Below, one piece after another: positions 11,001 to 19,055 of a stretch of 32,566 bases of DNA (position 1 is the stretch's first letter; each line of letters begins with the position of its first letter). The notes under the pieces are model-generated. The model ran no database searches and was not told the origin of the DNA. It saw only the letters and a list, made by a program, of their open reading frames with translations. A program made the translations under genes and the position numbers. The stretch comes from Candidatus Aphodosoma intestinipullorum (GTDB lineage: Bacteria; Bacteroidota; Bacteroidia; Bacteroidales; Paludibacteraceae), in assembly GCA_017694515.1 (NCBI GenBank), contig JADIMV010000022.1:1-32566 (forward strand), read 5' to 3'.

Positions 11001-14000
11001 ATAGAAGAAATTACAACTGGAGAGAAAACTTTGACGGAACTTACTCCAAATACGGAATATAAGGTACAGATACGCGATTACAAAACAACGAACGGTCAGA
11101 AAGAGTATACGGAGTGGTGTGATCCTTTGACTTTCCGTACATCACAGGTTCCTGTCACTATGCCGTTCATTTGCAGTTTTGAACAACAAGAAGCAGATGA
11201 TTGGACTATGATAGCCAGTGAAAATGCTTCGTGGATAGTGTCCGGTAAGGATAAGAGTGCCGTTTATGAAGGGGAGCAGGCTCTGTATGTGGCAGATGCC
11301 GACAGTATGAATGTTTATAATTGCGCTCATGGGAATATGGTATATGCATATCGCACGGTTAATCTGGAAGAGAAATTGTATCGATTGAGTTTCATGTATC
11401 ATGTAGATCAAAGTCAGAATGCCTGGGCGGATGATTATTTTAAGGTTTTCCTGATTCCTTCGCATTATGATATAGTTGCAGTAGGGACAGAATTGCCAGA
11501 AGACGGCATAGCTGTTTCAGAAAAGCTGAAAAATAAGCCGGAATGGACTTTATTTAGCGGTGATGCAGATGTGGACTCTGCCGGATATTATAATCTGGTG
11601 TTTATGTGGAATAATATAGCAAATTACTCTACAGAATATGTAGCAGCAGCTGTTGACAGTATTGAGATGAAGGAGGTGGCATGTCGTCCTGTTACTGGTC
11701 TTGAGGTGGATTCAGTCCGGCATGCATCAGCTATTGTCAGATGGACTGGTCAAAATGTTGGAATTCAGTATGTATTACTTGAGGCCGGTGAGGTATTTGA
11801 TGAATCTACGGAATCCGTATCGGATGTAGATGAAGGTGCGGACTCAGTACGTCTGGAGGGTCTACAGCCACAGATGAGCTATACAGTATATGTGCGGAGT
11901 AACTGCGGTACAGACGGATATTCTGACTGGTCAGAACCTGTATCATTTACTACCACATGTGTTCCAGATACAGTTGATCTGACTCATGCATTTGTGGAAG
12001 ATTTCGAGACGTATGATAAGTATGGTGATTTAGGATGTTGGGCGCAAACCGCAAATGGGGATGAGGAGTGGACGTTGTCCGATAAACCATCGAACAGGTA
12101 TGAAGCATATAGTGGAGATAAACATGTTTACCTGTCGTGGTGTGACGAGGGGGCGTGGATGACACGTAATTTTGTCCTAAAAGGTGGATTAAGCTATCAG
12201 ATGATGTTCTATGCGCGCGTAGACGAGGTTTCCGAAGGAACACGTATAGCGGTAGGAGTCGCTCCGGAAGGAAGCAGTCAGGAACAGATAAAACTGTATT
12301 TTGATGAGCGCAGACTGACAACTGATTATACTATGTATACGGCAAGGTTAAGTGTAGAGGCTGATGGTACTTATGCCGTAGGTCTTTATGGAGAAGCGAA
12401 CGGCGTTTACCTGAGTGTAGATTCCATTGCAATAAAGGCTGTCGAGTGCGATATGCCGGCGGCAGTCGAAGTCGGGTCCGTTACATCAGCCTATGCTAAG
12501 CTGACTTGGATAGATGTTGCGGACAAGTACCATATAGTGGTAACAGGAGGCGGAGTTGAAGTGGATACTATTGTAGATGTGAGTGAGCTTGAATTGAACG
12601 GTCTGATGGGGTCTACCAAATACAGAGGAACTATAAGTTCTATCTGTGAGGACGGAAATGAGACATCGGCAACGGTGTTCGAGTTCACAACATTGTGTTA
12701 CGGCGCGACAATAGCTCCAGTCTTTGAAGATTTTGAAAATGTCAATACATTACCTTCATGTTGGGATAATTCGGAGGGTACAACGGATGTAGAAGAGTAT
12801 AGATGGAATTTCTATATGGATGAAACCGGCAACGGAATGTTGCGTTTCGACTCACGGGACAATCCGAAGGACAAGACAAATGTGCTCAAGTCACCGGCTG
12901 TACATATTGATGAACGCGGAGCAGTGATGACGTTAGACTATATGAATCCGAATGGAGGAGAGATGTCGATATATCTGTCCACGGACGGAGGAAAGAGTTA
13001 TTGCGATACGCTGGTCAACAAAGCCTTGAAGGTAAATGAATGGACTACGCTTGAAGAAAACCTCGACAGATTTGCGGGTAATGACGTTATGGTGATTATA
13101 AAGAGTGTAAGTTGCGCGTGGTATTACAGCAATGCGTTCCATTACATAGACAATTTCCGCATCAACACGATAGGATTCACATATAATCTGTCAGATACGG
13201 TGTGTGCAGGCGAGAATTATGAAGGTTATGGATTCTCGGTAGCTGCAGGACAACTGAAAGAAGGTGTCAATCAGTTGACGAGGAAAGAGTCGGATGATAA
13301 AGCATTGGTTCCGGATACTGTATATAATGTGTCAGTATATGTGCCTCAACAGCATTATTATTTCCATGATTACATACAGCCGGGGGAGACATATACAGGT
13401 TATGGATTTACAAACGGTATAACAGAACCGGGACCGGATTATACCAGAACGGAGATCTCATCGGCAGGATGTGATTCAGTAATACATTTGCGGTTGGATG
13501 AGGTGGTGCTGGATGTGGAGTTAGATGCGGAAATATGTGCCGGTGATTCCATCTGGTTCTGCGACAAATGGGAGAAACCTATCTATGACAGTGTATATGT
13601 ATGCACTATGAAGAGTGTCCTGTACCCAGAACTTGATTCGGTTACGAGGATTGCAGTGACTGTTCTGCCGGTGGAGACGCATGTGTTCGATACTATATGT
13701 CAAGGCGATAAGTATGGATTCGGAGATGAAATCTATGAATTGCCGGGATTGTATCCGCGTGAATATCTGAATGAGTCAGGATGTGAAGCGACCGAGTGGC
13801 TGCATCTTGAGGTGCTTGATTCGGTAATAATTAAGGATACCGTCATTTGTGAAGGTGTAGAGGGGGAACTGGAAGGTATGCTTTATGGCAGTATTGGAGA
13901 ATACCGTATACCGATAAAGAATAAATTCGGGTGTGACCGATATATTATTCTCAGAATGGAAGTTACTCCACGGGATACGTTTGACATATCAGGTGTCGCC

Positions 14001-14561
14001 TGCGAAGGAAGGCCTGTCTATCTTGATGGTTTTGCCGGTATAACAGTTACGAAGGATTCGGTGTTGTATAGAATCGATACAGATTCCAAAGGATGTGATT
14101 CGGTAACGAGACTCAGTCTTACGTTTGTGCCGACAATCCATACGTTTGATACAGTCACTATTTCTCAGGGAGAGTCTTATCCGTATGATGGAGAAACGCT
14201 TATTGCGGCCGGTGATTATGAGTCCAGACCAGTCATGTCAGATGTTACCGGTTGCGACAGCATAAATCATCTGCATCTTGATGTCGTGACATCGACCGGC
14301 AAAACTATGGTCGGAAATCTTGTCATTGTGCCTAATCCAATTGAAGCTATGGGTACGGCATATATTGTGGCCGATTGGACTATAAGAGAATTGACCGGTA
14401 TGCGTATGGAAATTATCGATATTTCAGGACGCATAATTTATTCTGACGTGATTACTGAGACACCGATAGTGATTAACGGTATACACAGTAGCGGTCTGTA
14501 TCAGGTAAGAGTGACGGACGGTATGGGGAAAGTCCATGTCGGGAAGTTGATAGTCAAATAG
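5070..14561 (+). CDS. Giant modular T9SS-secreted surface protein (11 jelly-roll + 10 FN3 modules)
   Basis: This 3,163-aa protein has a signal peptide at residues 1-24 (cleavage near VQAQQ). It carries eleven choice-of-anchor J/MAM-like jelly rolls alternating with ten FN3 domains. FN3 domains start near residues 179, 432, 685, 934, 1190, 1432, 1681, 1934, 2202 and 2458, and end with an (F/I)xTxC motif before the next jelly roll. The eleventh jelly roll ends near 2702. About seven short stalk modules of roughly 55 aa follow (CxGxxY...GCDS...LxLxV). From about 3080 there is a type A T9SS sorting domain (VPNPIEAMG..., ending GKVHVGKLIVK). Such proteins pass the outer membrane by T9SS and lose the tail on anchoring. 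The array suggests a long adhesive or glycan/protein-binding fibre, but the ligand is unknown. The reading frame is uninterrupted. A strong hairpin terminator follows. Confidence 0.85.
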   Translation: MKALLRGLMAMLSAIMLPLYVQAQQNGLNETFENVTSGGIPDGWNVTDSINGRVQWKVYNGGANGSSRCFYFDCYDARDYEYCMAKTPEITVQQGYVLSFDYKNPGGGEFRILISYDGGKTFETNSVVGNLGNDVMDWESFMYELPYKTNNIVLGFMAIGSYSNMRSMSIYLDNVKVGAPPQCAQPSGLMISGIKSTSATLTWTMGTVGGVSNVFNVVVTKDGETVKEEPITTDVSVGNLYEITGLQPNTKYDVKLQTDCSAAYKGLSEWSKAVSFTTSCESVELPQTYTFDDWTGVSECWTVQPADDYVEYGSSDREYMGNDGQSFMIYGDAYVFTEPIAHAANDMEISFWVYNSNYRGNAELKIGQQSDMAASDTYVLLQAVNVQPQQWTQVVIYTDGSAHAATENTYIVFSTENLNYQLYLDDLTIKTLPTCLRPSDVKVSKIGDTEMSFEWKGTPGCNLEVYNSENGQEPVLLGTVTSAANTLENLTSDKEYNLSFKANCGGEQSDWSLDNITIRTACAPLSLSDGDVSCNFDDGSLPECWRIEDYELSWRISGNEQYSGLYSLQSEYAQGRSLLILPYMNIPEENAYQVDLYMFGDGYNYSSDDMSILNIYVNENTPDTAGAILLKSLYRGTTWEPVVPQEGWNEYMADIPVKGDVYVILEVISDYGENIYIDDLRVRKIPSCLKPKNFEVKSVGDDNAVIGWTAGGSETEWYVEYIYEGLEIPIITENTDAPQVTISGLTANTDYTVDLKVVAHCSADDVSDTLKSSVNFTTSCGTINIEETGSYTEDFSGNGWNCWTILETYTKEGWGGTFTKYPYVGSYDELTMQGDELTGNMFAMPSFDYENVGDWRVQFDYVSDDGCTLEVGVMKDLNDSRSFQSIAAIEGTSENKHYKVNLDSYSGYGYIVFKYTSTSYDYGSTLDNVTVDRIPMCPDIEAVKIDSIYDVKVDLTVTCSDVTAFEVVYGEPRCNPNELAMEPIYKEGTTFTIDGLSGDTDYDLYVRAVCGEERGAWCDEPVSFHTQCEHKEIVQGTPFTDGFEDYGSYDMGCWKSLPVAGVAIWESRSSSYDSYEGRRYFSLAGDYGVAAEADLYYPVLLKAGVQYEIEFYVKVDNNYSGSEIEVALSNTVDPQDLTAVTIITRPVDNREWQEVRRFFTPATDVKFLRIRGTTVGGIYDLGLDALTLKCVPCKYPEEISVMQLTETGARLMWETGAAKWNVKVSTTEIDPATTDGDIYDGTSDVNYIDLTALTGNMTYYCYLQALCDDGTESEWTRPYTFKTLCAAEHIPYSESFEDESIMECWLTAGEGSCEISTFQVMDGVYSCEMSTEASVSLITPTLEVESLSSYMFKMHVFSLTDSARLVIGVMTDPSDMGTVAPVAEVVIPDVREWTEVIAYFSTLEGAALDAKNIYITTSNSIVYIDNVSVSEPPSCPKAGALSIKELGTDNITIEWMTNTAPERQWTVKLVANESGEVKEYTGQTSPMKIDGLVPNRDYVIELFAVCGDNVYGDTTTMPFRTACGVEALPFSENFDAVYDMAQRLPSCWNDAIKQGSTSSYNTWETVNSGNYKCVEFDADYNAKGNQCMLQTPVIDLTDAEGAEISFTMQNKSADLHIVVSTDGGISFEDTVTKNIKSEEWAEVQYDLTEFCGNEIIIGFAAISDGSYNSKIYIDNVYVSLPPTCPKSANMSLTEVSDTAVKLSIIDESDTAMWEIAVGKTGFNPDTVKNPHGFTEKNAVVNNLQPITTYEAYIRTVCGENDKSPWSAFPIVFTTECAAEKIPYDETFEEYDDATEIKCISFESIGYVNLSVVSTSYYLLDGKRSLRIVGSGESSFFVLPEIDADIEGLMLSFLYQIPNSGVSVNVGVIHKDSIQEIDNMFRPVATLTKTQSIETAKIKFNNAGVTGRDYRIVINEYNSSYSGELLIDNLHVDEIPTFFSPEDLHVKAVTETSATFVWTQSPDAEGSELMIDEDESSVIEEITTGEKTLTELTPNTEYKVQIRDYKTTNGQKEYTEWCDPLTFRTSQVPVTMPFICSFEQQEADDWTMIASENASWIVSGKDKSAVYEGEQALYVADADSMNVYNCAHGNMVYAYRTVNLEEKLYRLSFMYHVDQSQNAWADDYFKVFLIPSHYDIVAVGTELPEDGIAVSEKLKNKPEWTLFSGDADVDSAGYYNLVFMWNNIANYSTEYVAAAVDSIEMKEVACRPVTGLEVDSVRHASAIVRWTGQNVGIQYVLLEAGEVFDESTESVSDVDEGADSVRLEGLQPQMSYTVYVRSNCGTDGYSDWSEPVSFTTTCVPDTVDLTHAFVEDFETYDKYGDLGCWAQTANGDEEWTLSDKPSNRYEAYSGDKHVYLSWCDEGAWMTRNFVLKGGLSYQMMFYARVDEVSEGTRIAVGVAPEGSSQEQIKLYFDERRLTTDYTMYTARLSVEADGTYAVGLYGEANGVYLSVDSIAIKAVECDMPAAVEVGSVTSAYAKLTWIDVADKYHIVVTGGGVEVDTIVDVSELELNGLMGSTKYRGTISSICEDGNETSATVFEFTTLCYGATIAPVFEDFENVNTLPSCWDNSEGTTDVEEYRWNFYMDETGNGMLRFDSRDNPKDKTNVLKSPAVHIDERGAVMTLDYMNPNGGEMSIYLSTDGGKSYCDTLVNKALKVNEWTTLEENLDRFAGNDVMVIIKSVSCAWYYSNAFHYIDNFRINTIGFTYNLSDTVCAGENYEGYGFSVAAGQLKEGVNQLTRKESDDKALVPDTVYNVSVYVPQQHYYFHDYIQPGETYTGYGFTNGITEPGPDYTRTEISSAGCDSVIHLRLDEVVLDVELDAEICAGDSIWFCDKWEKPIYDSVYVCTMKSVLYPELDSVTRIAVTVLPVETHVFDTICQGDKYGFGDEIYELPGLYPREYLNESGCEATEWLHLEVLDSVIIKDTVICEGVEGELEGMLYGSIGEYRIPIKNKFGCDRYIILRMEVTPRDTFDISGVACEGRPVYLDGFAGITVTKDSVLYRIDTDSKGCDSVTRLSLTFVPTIHTFDTVTISQGESYPYDGETLIAAGDYESRPVMSDVTGCDSINHLHLDVVTSTGKTMVGNLVIVPNPIEAMGTAYIVADWTIRELTGMRMEIIDISGRIIYSDVITETPIVINGIHSSGLYQVRVTDGMGKVHVGKLIVK
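5145..13176 (+). repeat. Tandem protein-level repeat: jelly-roll + FN3 units
   Basis: Ten repeats of about 250 codons, each a jelly roll (FE/FD...CW at its start, ...IYIDNV near its end) plus an FN3 domain (PxC at the start, an xCG-type Cys in the middle, TTxC at the end), are followed by an eleventh jelly roll. The units are diverged, with no long DNA identity visible, so the array is old rather than recently amplified. Confidence 0.85.
13176..14290 (+). repeat. Stalk of short GCDS-type repeats
   Basis: About seven modules of roughly 55 residues each open with a Cys-x-Gly (AEICAGDS, DTICQGDK, DTVICEGV, GVACEGRP) and close with GCDSV...L-x-L or a variant (GCEATEWLHL, GCDRYIIL). Some copies have lost the opening Cys (DYIQPGETY, VTISQGESY). 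Similar modules occur singly in the two flanking paralogues at 1635 and 14631. Confidence 0.75.
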
Positions 14562-14570
14562 TTTTCATGT

Positions 14571-14605
14571 TTTTCTGTACCCACAATACCTGTGGGTACA
14601 GAAAA
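14571..14605 (+). terminator. Strong intrinsic terminator between the second and third surface genes
   Basis: A perfect 15-bp stem, ttttctgtacccaca (14571-14585) and tgtgggtacagaaaa (14591-14605), encloses a 5-nt loop and is followed by cttttctctt. It starts 9 bp after the stop of the giant gene. It separates the first two genes from the third, unless readthrough is used to lower expression downstream. Confidence 0.85.
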
Positions 14606-14630
14606 CTTTTCTCTTCAAAAGCAGTGAAGA

Positions 14631-17600
14631 ATGAAGAATATTCGTTTCATGATGTCAGTGTTGCTTGCTGTATCAATCTTGCAAATGAGGGCGCAGGCCG
14701 ATGATACACAGTTGCCTTATTTTTGTGGTTTCGAATCAGAGTCTGAGTTGGATGGGTGGACATTTGTCAATGAAGGGACTCCATCAATGTGGGCGATTGG
14801 AGGAGCAGCATATCGATATGGTTCACAATCTTTATATGTTACATCGGACAGCGGAGCGATAGCAGGTTATAAGGATTCGGCTGGAGGCTATTACATTTCC
14901 GCATACCGGAAATTCACTGTAGGGCCGGGTAGCTATATACTGTCATTTGATTGTCGGGCAGGTGGTGAGACGGCAGCAGATGGAACTGTACGTGATGGGC
15001 TTGCAGTAGCATGGATGCCTGCATCAATGGGGACTCCAGGGTCTGCCCTTTCAGGTGTATCGTTCCCGTCGTTTGTGACGTTGAACCGTTTTTCTGATGA
15101 CAAGGGGCGATATTATTTTCACAATATGACCTGGGAAAATATTACCGGGACGATAAAGGCGACATCTTCCAGCCGAGAGTATTATCTGGTATTCGTATGG
15201 AAAGCCAATGGCGGCGATTATGCATATCAGCCGGGGGCATGTATTGATAACGTACAAATAGGCAAGCCTTATAATGATGGCTGCGCAGAAGCTCCGTCGA
15301 ACCTACGTGTTTCAGAAGATAAGCCCAATCATGCCTACGTAGTTGAATGGGATGGCATTGCAAAGGAATATGAATTGGCGTATGTGCGTACCAATGCGTC
15401 GCAGCCTCAGCAACCTACCATTGTGAAGGGCCTGACGGTGAAAAATTATACCCTTTCTTTGAACAATACGGAGGAGGGTGTATATAACGTTCGAGTCCGC
15501 AGTATTTGTGATGAGGATACCAGCATTTGGAGTGATCTGTCCAATGTCATAATTTACAATGCGGAAGATCATTGTCTTAATTTTATAGACATACATGCGC
15601 CTGGTGTGGAGGCTACGTATGGCGATTTCGCAAATCCATATTCTCATAATGGCATTGTGGATCATGGCTCAGAATCGTCCAACAGCATACATACGGTTCA
15701 TACGGTGCCGGACGAATACGATCCCCGGACCGGGTATCAGTTGAAGACTGTTCCTAAGGATGCTGTCGCGTCTGTGCGTATTTCAAATTGGGCGGAGGTA
15801 GACAATGTGGCATCGGGGTCGATAGCTTACACATATACTGTGACAGATGAAGCAGATGTGCTTAAGGTGCGGTATGCCGCAGTCCTGCAGTATGAAGATG
15901 AACACGAAGAGGAGGGCCAGACCAGAATTATAGTGGAAGTTTTCGATGCGGAAACCGGGGAATTGCTGTCGCCATGTACACGTTCAGAGTTCAATGCCAA
16001 GGGCGTGTCACAGGATAAGGTGCGTCAATGGCATGAATATGTACCACCGGAAGGACTGACCAAGTTGCCCAATCCTATCATGTGGAGTGACTGGTCATTG
16101 ATAGGTATTAATTTAGGCGGTTATGTAGGGCGCAAAATTAAGATACGTATCACGTTGCGTGCCTGTGTTATGAATTACCATTTCGCATACGCCTATTTTG
16201 TATTGGACTGTGATGACGGCAAGATAGACGGTGTTGCGTGCGGGGAGCATCCTGATACGCTTTCTGTGCCGGAGGGATTCTATTATCATTGGTACAAGAC
16301 ATACGACCCTACAGGGGCAAAAGTTTCTGATGAGAATTTCATATCAATTGCTCCAGATGATACATCTACGTATTCCGTAAGGCTTATTTTCCCGGAGGAC
16401 AGTTCCTGTTATTTTACTCTGACGACATCCACGTTGCCGCAAGAACCGGCAGCAGATATGCAGTATAGCATCAGCAGTACGGATTGCCGGAATCAAGTGA
16501 CTTTCAGTAATACGTCAAGCATATATGGCATCTGGAATGGAGATACAATACCTGTCAAAGGGGCGTGCCGTATGTATGAGTGGGATTTGGGGACATACGG
16601 AGGTGTCTCGACAGAGTCTGCTCCAGTAATACAGGTACCTGCGGCGGGAGATACTTTCAGTGTGCGATTGCGCGTATCTATAGATTCGGAATGGCTTTGT
16701 ACGGATGAGAAAGAGTTTGTGGTGCATGTGCCATCTATATTGTCAGAACAAGAAAGTGTGAACCTTTATGTGTGCGGAGAAGATTCTGTTATATACAACG
16801 GAGTCAGTTATGCTCAGGGGATACATGAGATATCAGGCAAAAACAGGTATGGTTGTGACAGTATAGTGATGCTTAATGTAATGCGGTATACGGCCGATAC
16901 GGTCGACACGACAGTTACAATCTGTTCGGGAGAGATTTATGATTTTGGAGGTATTCCTCTGACTGAGGAGGGGCATTATGAGGACACGCTGCGTAACGAG
17001 ATGGGGTGCGATTCGGTTATCAAGCGTCTTGACTTATATGTACGGCAGTCGCTTGTCATAGACCTCGCGGCAAACCATATATCAGTCTGCGCCGATTATG
17101 GCTCTTTCCTTTTGCCGTTCAGGCGTATCAATGGGGAGACTGACGGATGTGCAGTCTCGTTCGGTGAAACGTTTCCCGGAACAGATACAATAGTGGTTCA
17201 GGCAACAGATACGGCAGTGACAGTGTCGTTGCCAGAGGGGATTGTCCCCGGTCGTTATAGCGGGGAGGCTGAGTTTTTTAATGCGAAGTGTGGCAACAGT
17301 GTATTGCCTTTCACGCTTGATGTTTTATATCCAGATTCAATCCTCGTGCAACGATGGAATGATGTGCTTGCAATCCGTAATGCGGATTATAACGGCGGGT
17401 ATGTATTTGCAACTTACGAGTGGTATCATGAGGGCGAGGCACTCGAAGATGAGGTGTCATCGGTGTTGTATCGTGAAGGCGGTCTTGATTTCGGAAGCCG
17501 TTATCGTGTGCTGCTGGAGAGAAAATCGGACGGGGTGAGGCAGTTTACGTGCGATATTGTTCCAGTTGAGTATGAGGCGGGCAGCATTGAGGATATACCG

Positions 17601-17810
17601 CGTGTCTGGTTTCACGATGGAGTCATGAGAGTGAGCGTGAAACAGGCTGCGCAAGGACTTTTGTATGGAGTATCAGGGCAGTTGGTGCGGACGTTTGTCA
17701 TGGAGGAGGGAGAGAATGATCTGACAGAGAATTTGCCTGACGGGGTTTATGTGTTGCAGGTCGTGTATGCTGACGGGCGGCGCGTGGCAGTTAAGGTTTT
17801 ATGTCATTAG
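14631..17810 (+). CDS. Large secreted surface protein, paralogue of 1635-5018, T9SS-like tail
   Basis: This 1,059-aa protein has a signal peptide (MKNIRFMMSVLLAVSILQMRAQA). A jelly roll starts at LPYFCGFESE (about residues 29-215). An FN3 domain begins at CAEAPSNLRV (about 218). The shared middle region (HCLNFIDIHAPG at about 314, HTVHTVP, DWSLIGINL, HFAYAYFVLDC) matches gene A in order and motif. Two GCDS modules lie near 742 and 793. NDVLAIRNADYNGGY at about 910 matches NNVVAVLNSKYNGGY at about 975 in gene A. The tail, ending GVYVLQVVYADGRRVAVKV, resembles a T9SS sorting domain. It was probably made by duplication with gene A and diverged strongly. It lies 70 bp after the giant gene, across a terminator. 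Function is unknown; a surface or adhesive role is inferred. Confidence 0.75.
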   Translation: MKNIRFMMSVLLAVSILQMRAQADDTQLPYFCGFESESELDGWTFVNEGTPSMWAIGGAAYRYGSQSLYVTSDSGAIAGYKDSAGGYYISAYRKFTVGPGSYILSFDCRAGGETAADGTVRDGLAVAWMPASMGTPGSALSGVSFPSFVTLNRFSDDKGRYYFHNMTWENITGTIKATSSSREYYLVFVWKANGGDYAYQPGACIDNVQIGKPYNDGCAEAPSNLRVSEDKPNHAYVVEWDGIAKEYELAYVRTNASQPQQPTIVKGLTVKNYTLSLNNTEEGVYNVRVRSICDEDTSIWSDLSNVIIYNAEDHCLNFIDIHAPGVEATYGDFANPYSHNGIVDHGSESSNSIHTVHTVPDEYDPRTGYQLKTVPKDAVASVRISNWAEVDNVASGSIAYTYTVTDEADVLKVRYAAVLQYEDEHEEEGQTRIIVEVFDAETGELLSPCTRSEFNAKGVSQDKVRQWHEYVPPEGLTKLPNPIMWSDWSLIGINLGGYVGRKIKIRITLRACVMNYHFAYAYFVLDCDDGKIDGVACGEHPDTLSVPEGFYYHWYKTYDPTGAKVSDENFISIAPDDTSTYSVRLIFPEDSSCYFTLTTSTLPQEPAADMQYSISSTDCRNQVTFSNTSSIYGIWNGDTIPVKGACRMYEWDLGTYGGVSTESAPVIQVPAAGDTFSVRLRVSIDSEWLCTDEKEFVVHVPSILSEQESVNLYVCGEDSVIYNGVSYAQGIHEISGKNRYGCDSIVMLNVMRYTADTVDTTVTICSGEIYDFGGIPLTEEGHYEDTLRNEMGCDSVIKRLDLYVRQSLVIDLAANHISVCADYGSFLLPFRRINGETDGCAVSFGETFPGTDTIVVQATDTAVTVSLPEGIVPGRYSGEAEFFNAKCGNSVLPFTLDVLYPDSILVQRWNDVLAIRNADYNGGYVFATYEWYHEGEALEDEVSSVLYREGGLDFGSRYRVLLERKSDGVRQFTCDIVPVEYEAGSIEDIPRVWFHDGVMRVSVKQAAQGLLYGVSGQLVRTFVMEEGENDLTENLPDGVYVLQVVYADGRRVAVKVLCH

Positions 17811-17905
17811 ATTGTATTTGCTTTTGTCCAAGCATAAAAAAGATGAATGATTTACTGTATATTATCTGTAGAATAATGGTTTTATTAACTTAAAATTAAT
17901 TTGTC

Positions 17906-19045
17906 ATGAAACAGAAATTTGTGAGTGTGCTGTCGTTGATTGCGATGGCTGTAATGGCGGCTTTTGTGATGGTCGCATGTGAGAAACCTACACCTGAGCC
18001 AGATCCTGAACCAGATCCAGAGGTTATTGAAGAGAGTGTGAAGTTTGTTTTGGCTGAGTACTATGGAGATTATTACGGCAGCGGGTCAGAGGATGTGCTG
18101 ATGGTGTTCTCGTCAGAGGGTATGGAGTTTGAGGATGGCGTTTATAAGAGCGGAAGCGGCTATGTGGCTTATGTCGATGTGCTGGCTGACGTACTGCCGG
18201 AAAATCTTATCCCGCCGACAGGGGAATATCCTGTGGGTGAGGATCTGCTGCCGGGAACTGCTGTAGTGACGGGACAGATGTATAATCAGCTTGTAGGGAG
18301 CTATGTGCTTGAGTTTACCGACGGAGTGAATGAGCCTTCGTTCTATTATGTAGAGGGAGGAAATGTTTCGCTCAAGGTAGATGGCGATAATGTGGAGATG
18401 ACGGCTGATTTTGAGATAATGGATAATGAGGATATGCGCTTCTTGTTTTCAGGAGAGGTTTCTGTGACTGACAGGACTGGCGGTACGACTACAGGCGGGG
18501 GAACTACCGGCGATGGCGGCGGTGATTATTCGTATGAGGTCGATACGGCCGGAGTGGATACGTTTACATTTAATACTGCGCAGTTTAAGAACTACGGACA
18601 GGAGTATAATACGGAGAATGACTATATATTCCTGTATATGTTGAATGATCTCGGCGAGTTTGCTGAGATAGAGTTGTATGCACCGAAAGGGACGACTTCT
18701 CCTGTAGGTACATATACGATAAACGATACGAAAGGAGATTGGACTTGTTACCGTAGTCCCGGCGGGGATTCGCAATATGACTATCCATCTTATATCGGGT
18801 ATGACGTTATCCCGGAGCTTGGCAGTTTTTACGGTGCATCATATTATTTGATATCAGGAACCGTGGAAGTGACAGAAACAGGCATTACGATAGATTTCGT
18901 GTCGTATAACGGTAGTGAGATACATGCGGAGTATGAGGGTGCAGTAGCGTTTGACACTGAGACAGAGTCACTGTCTGTAAGGAGGTACGCTCCCCGTGCA
19001 GAGGTGACCGGGAAACAGGCGCGAATGATGAAATTGACCGAATGA
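17906..19045 (+). CDS. Predicted surface lipoprotein with two tandem beta-rich domains
   Basis: This 379-aa protein has a lipoprotein signal peptide with lipobox VMVAC and the lipidated Cys at residue 25. An acidic Pro-rich linker follows (EKPTPEPDPEPDPE), of the kind that favours export to the outer face in Bacteroidetes (inference). Two related beta-rich domains span about residues 40-188 and 205-350, joined by a Gly/Thr linker (TGGTTTGGGTTGDGGG, about 190-205). Both carry a core of the form (P)xGTYxxxD followed by a strand-rich SGxVxV segment. The protein is paralogous to the next gene (19123). I do not recognise the domain. It starts 95 bp after the third surface gene with no terminator visible in between, so it may be co-transcribed. 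It may bind or anchor the secreted proteins, but that is a guess from context. Confidence 0.75.
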   Translation: MKQKFVSVLSLIAMAVMAAFVMVACEKPTPEPDPEPDPEVIEESVKFVLAEYYGDYYGSGSEDVLMVFSSEGMEFEDGVYKSGSGYVAYVDVLADVLPENLIPPTGEYPVGEDLLPGTAVVTGQMYNQLVGSYVLEFTDGVNEPSFYYVEGGNVSLKVDGDNVEMTADFEIMDNEDMRFLFSGEVSVTDRTGGTTTGGGTTGDGGGDYSYEVDTAGVDTFTFNTAQFKNYGQEYNTENDYIFLYMLNDLGEFAEIELYAPKGTTSPVGTYTINDTKGDWTCYRSPGGDSQYDYPSYIGYDVIPELGSFYGASYYLISGTVEVTETGITIDFVSYNGSEIHAEYEGAVAFDTETESLSVRRYAPRAEVTGKQARMMKLTE

Positions 19046-19055
19046 GATTTAATGA

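Noticed and set aside
5145..13176. Repeat array as a CRISPR or DNA-level tandem repeat
   Set aside because: The repetition is at protein level only, with units of about 750 bp that are strongly diverged and in frame. No short direct DNA repeats with unique spacers were seen anywhere in the window.
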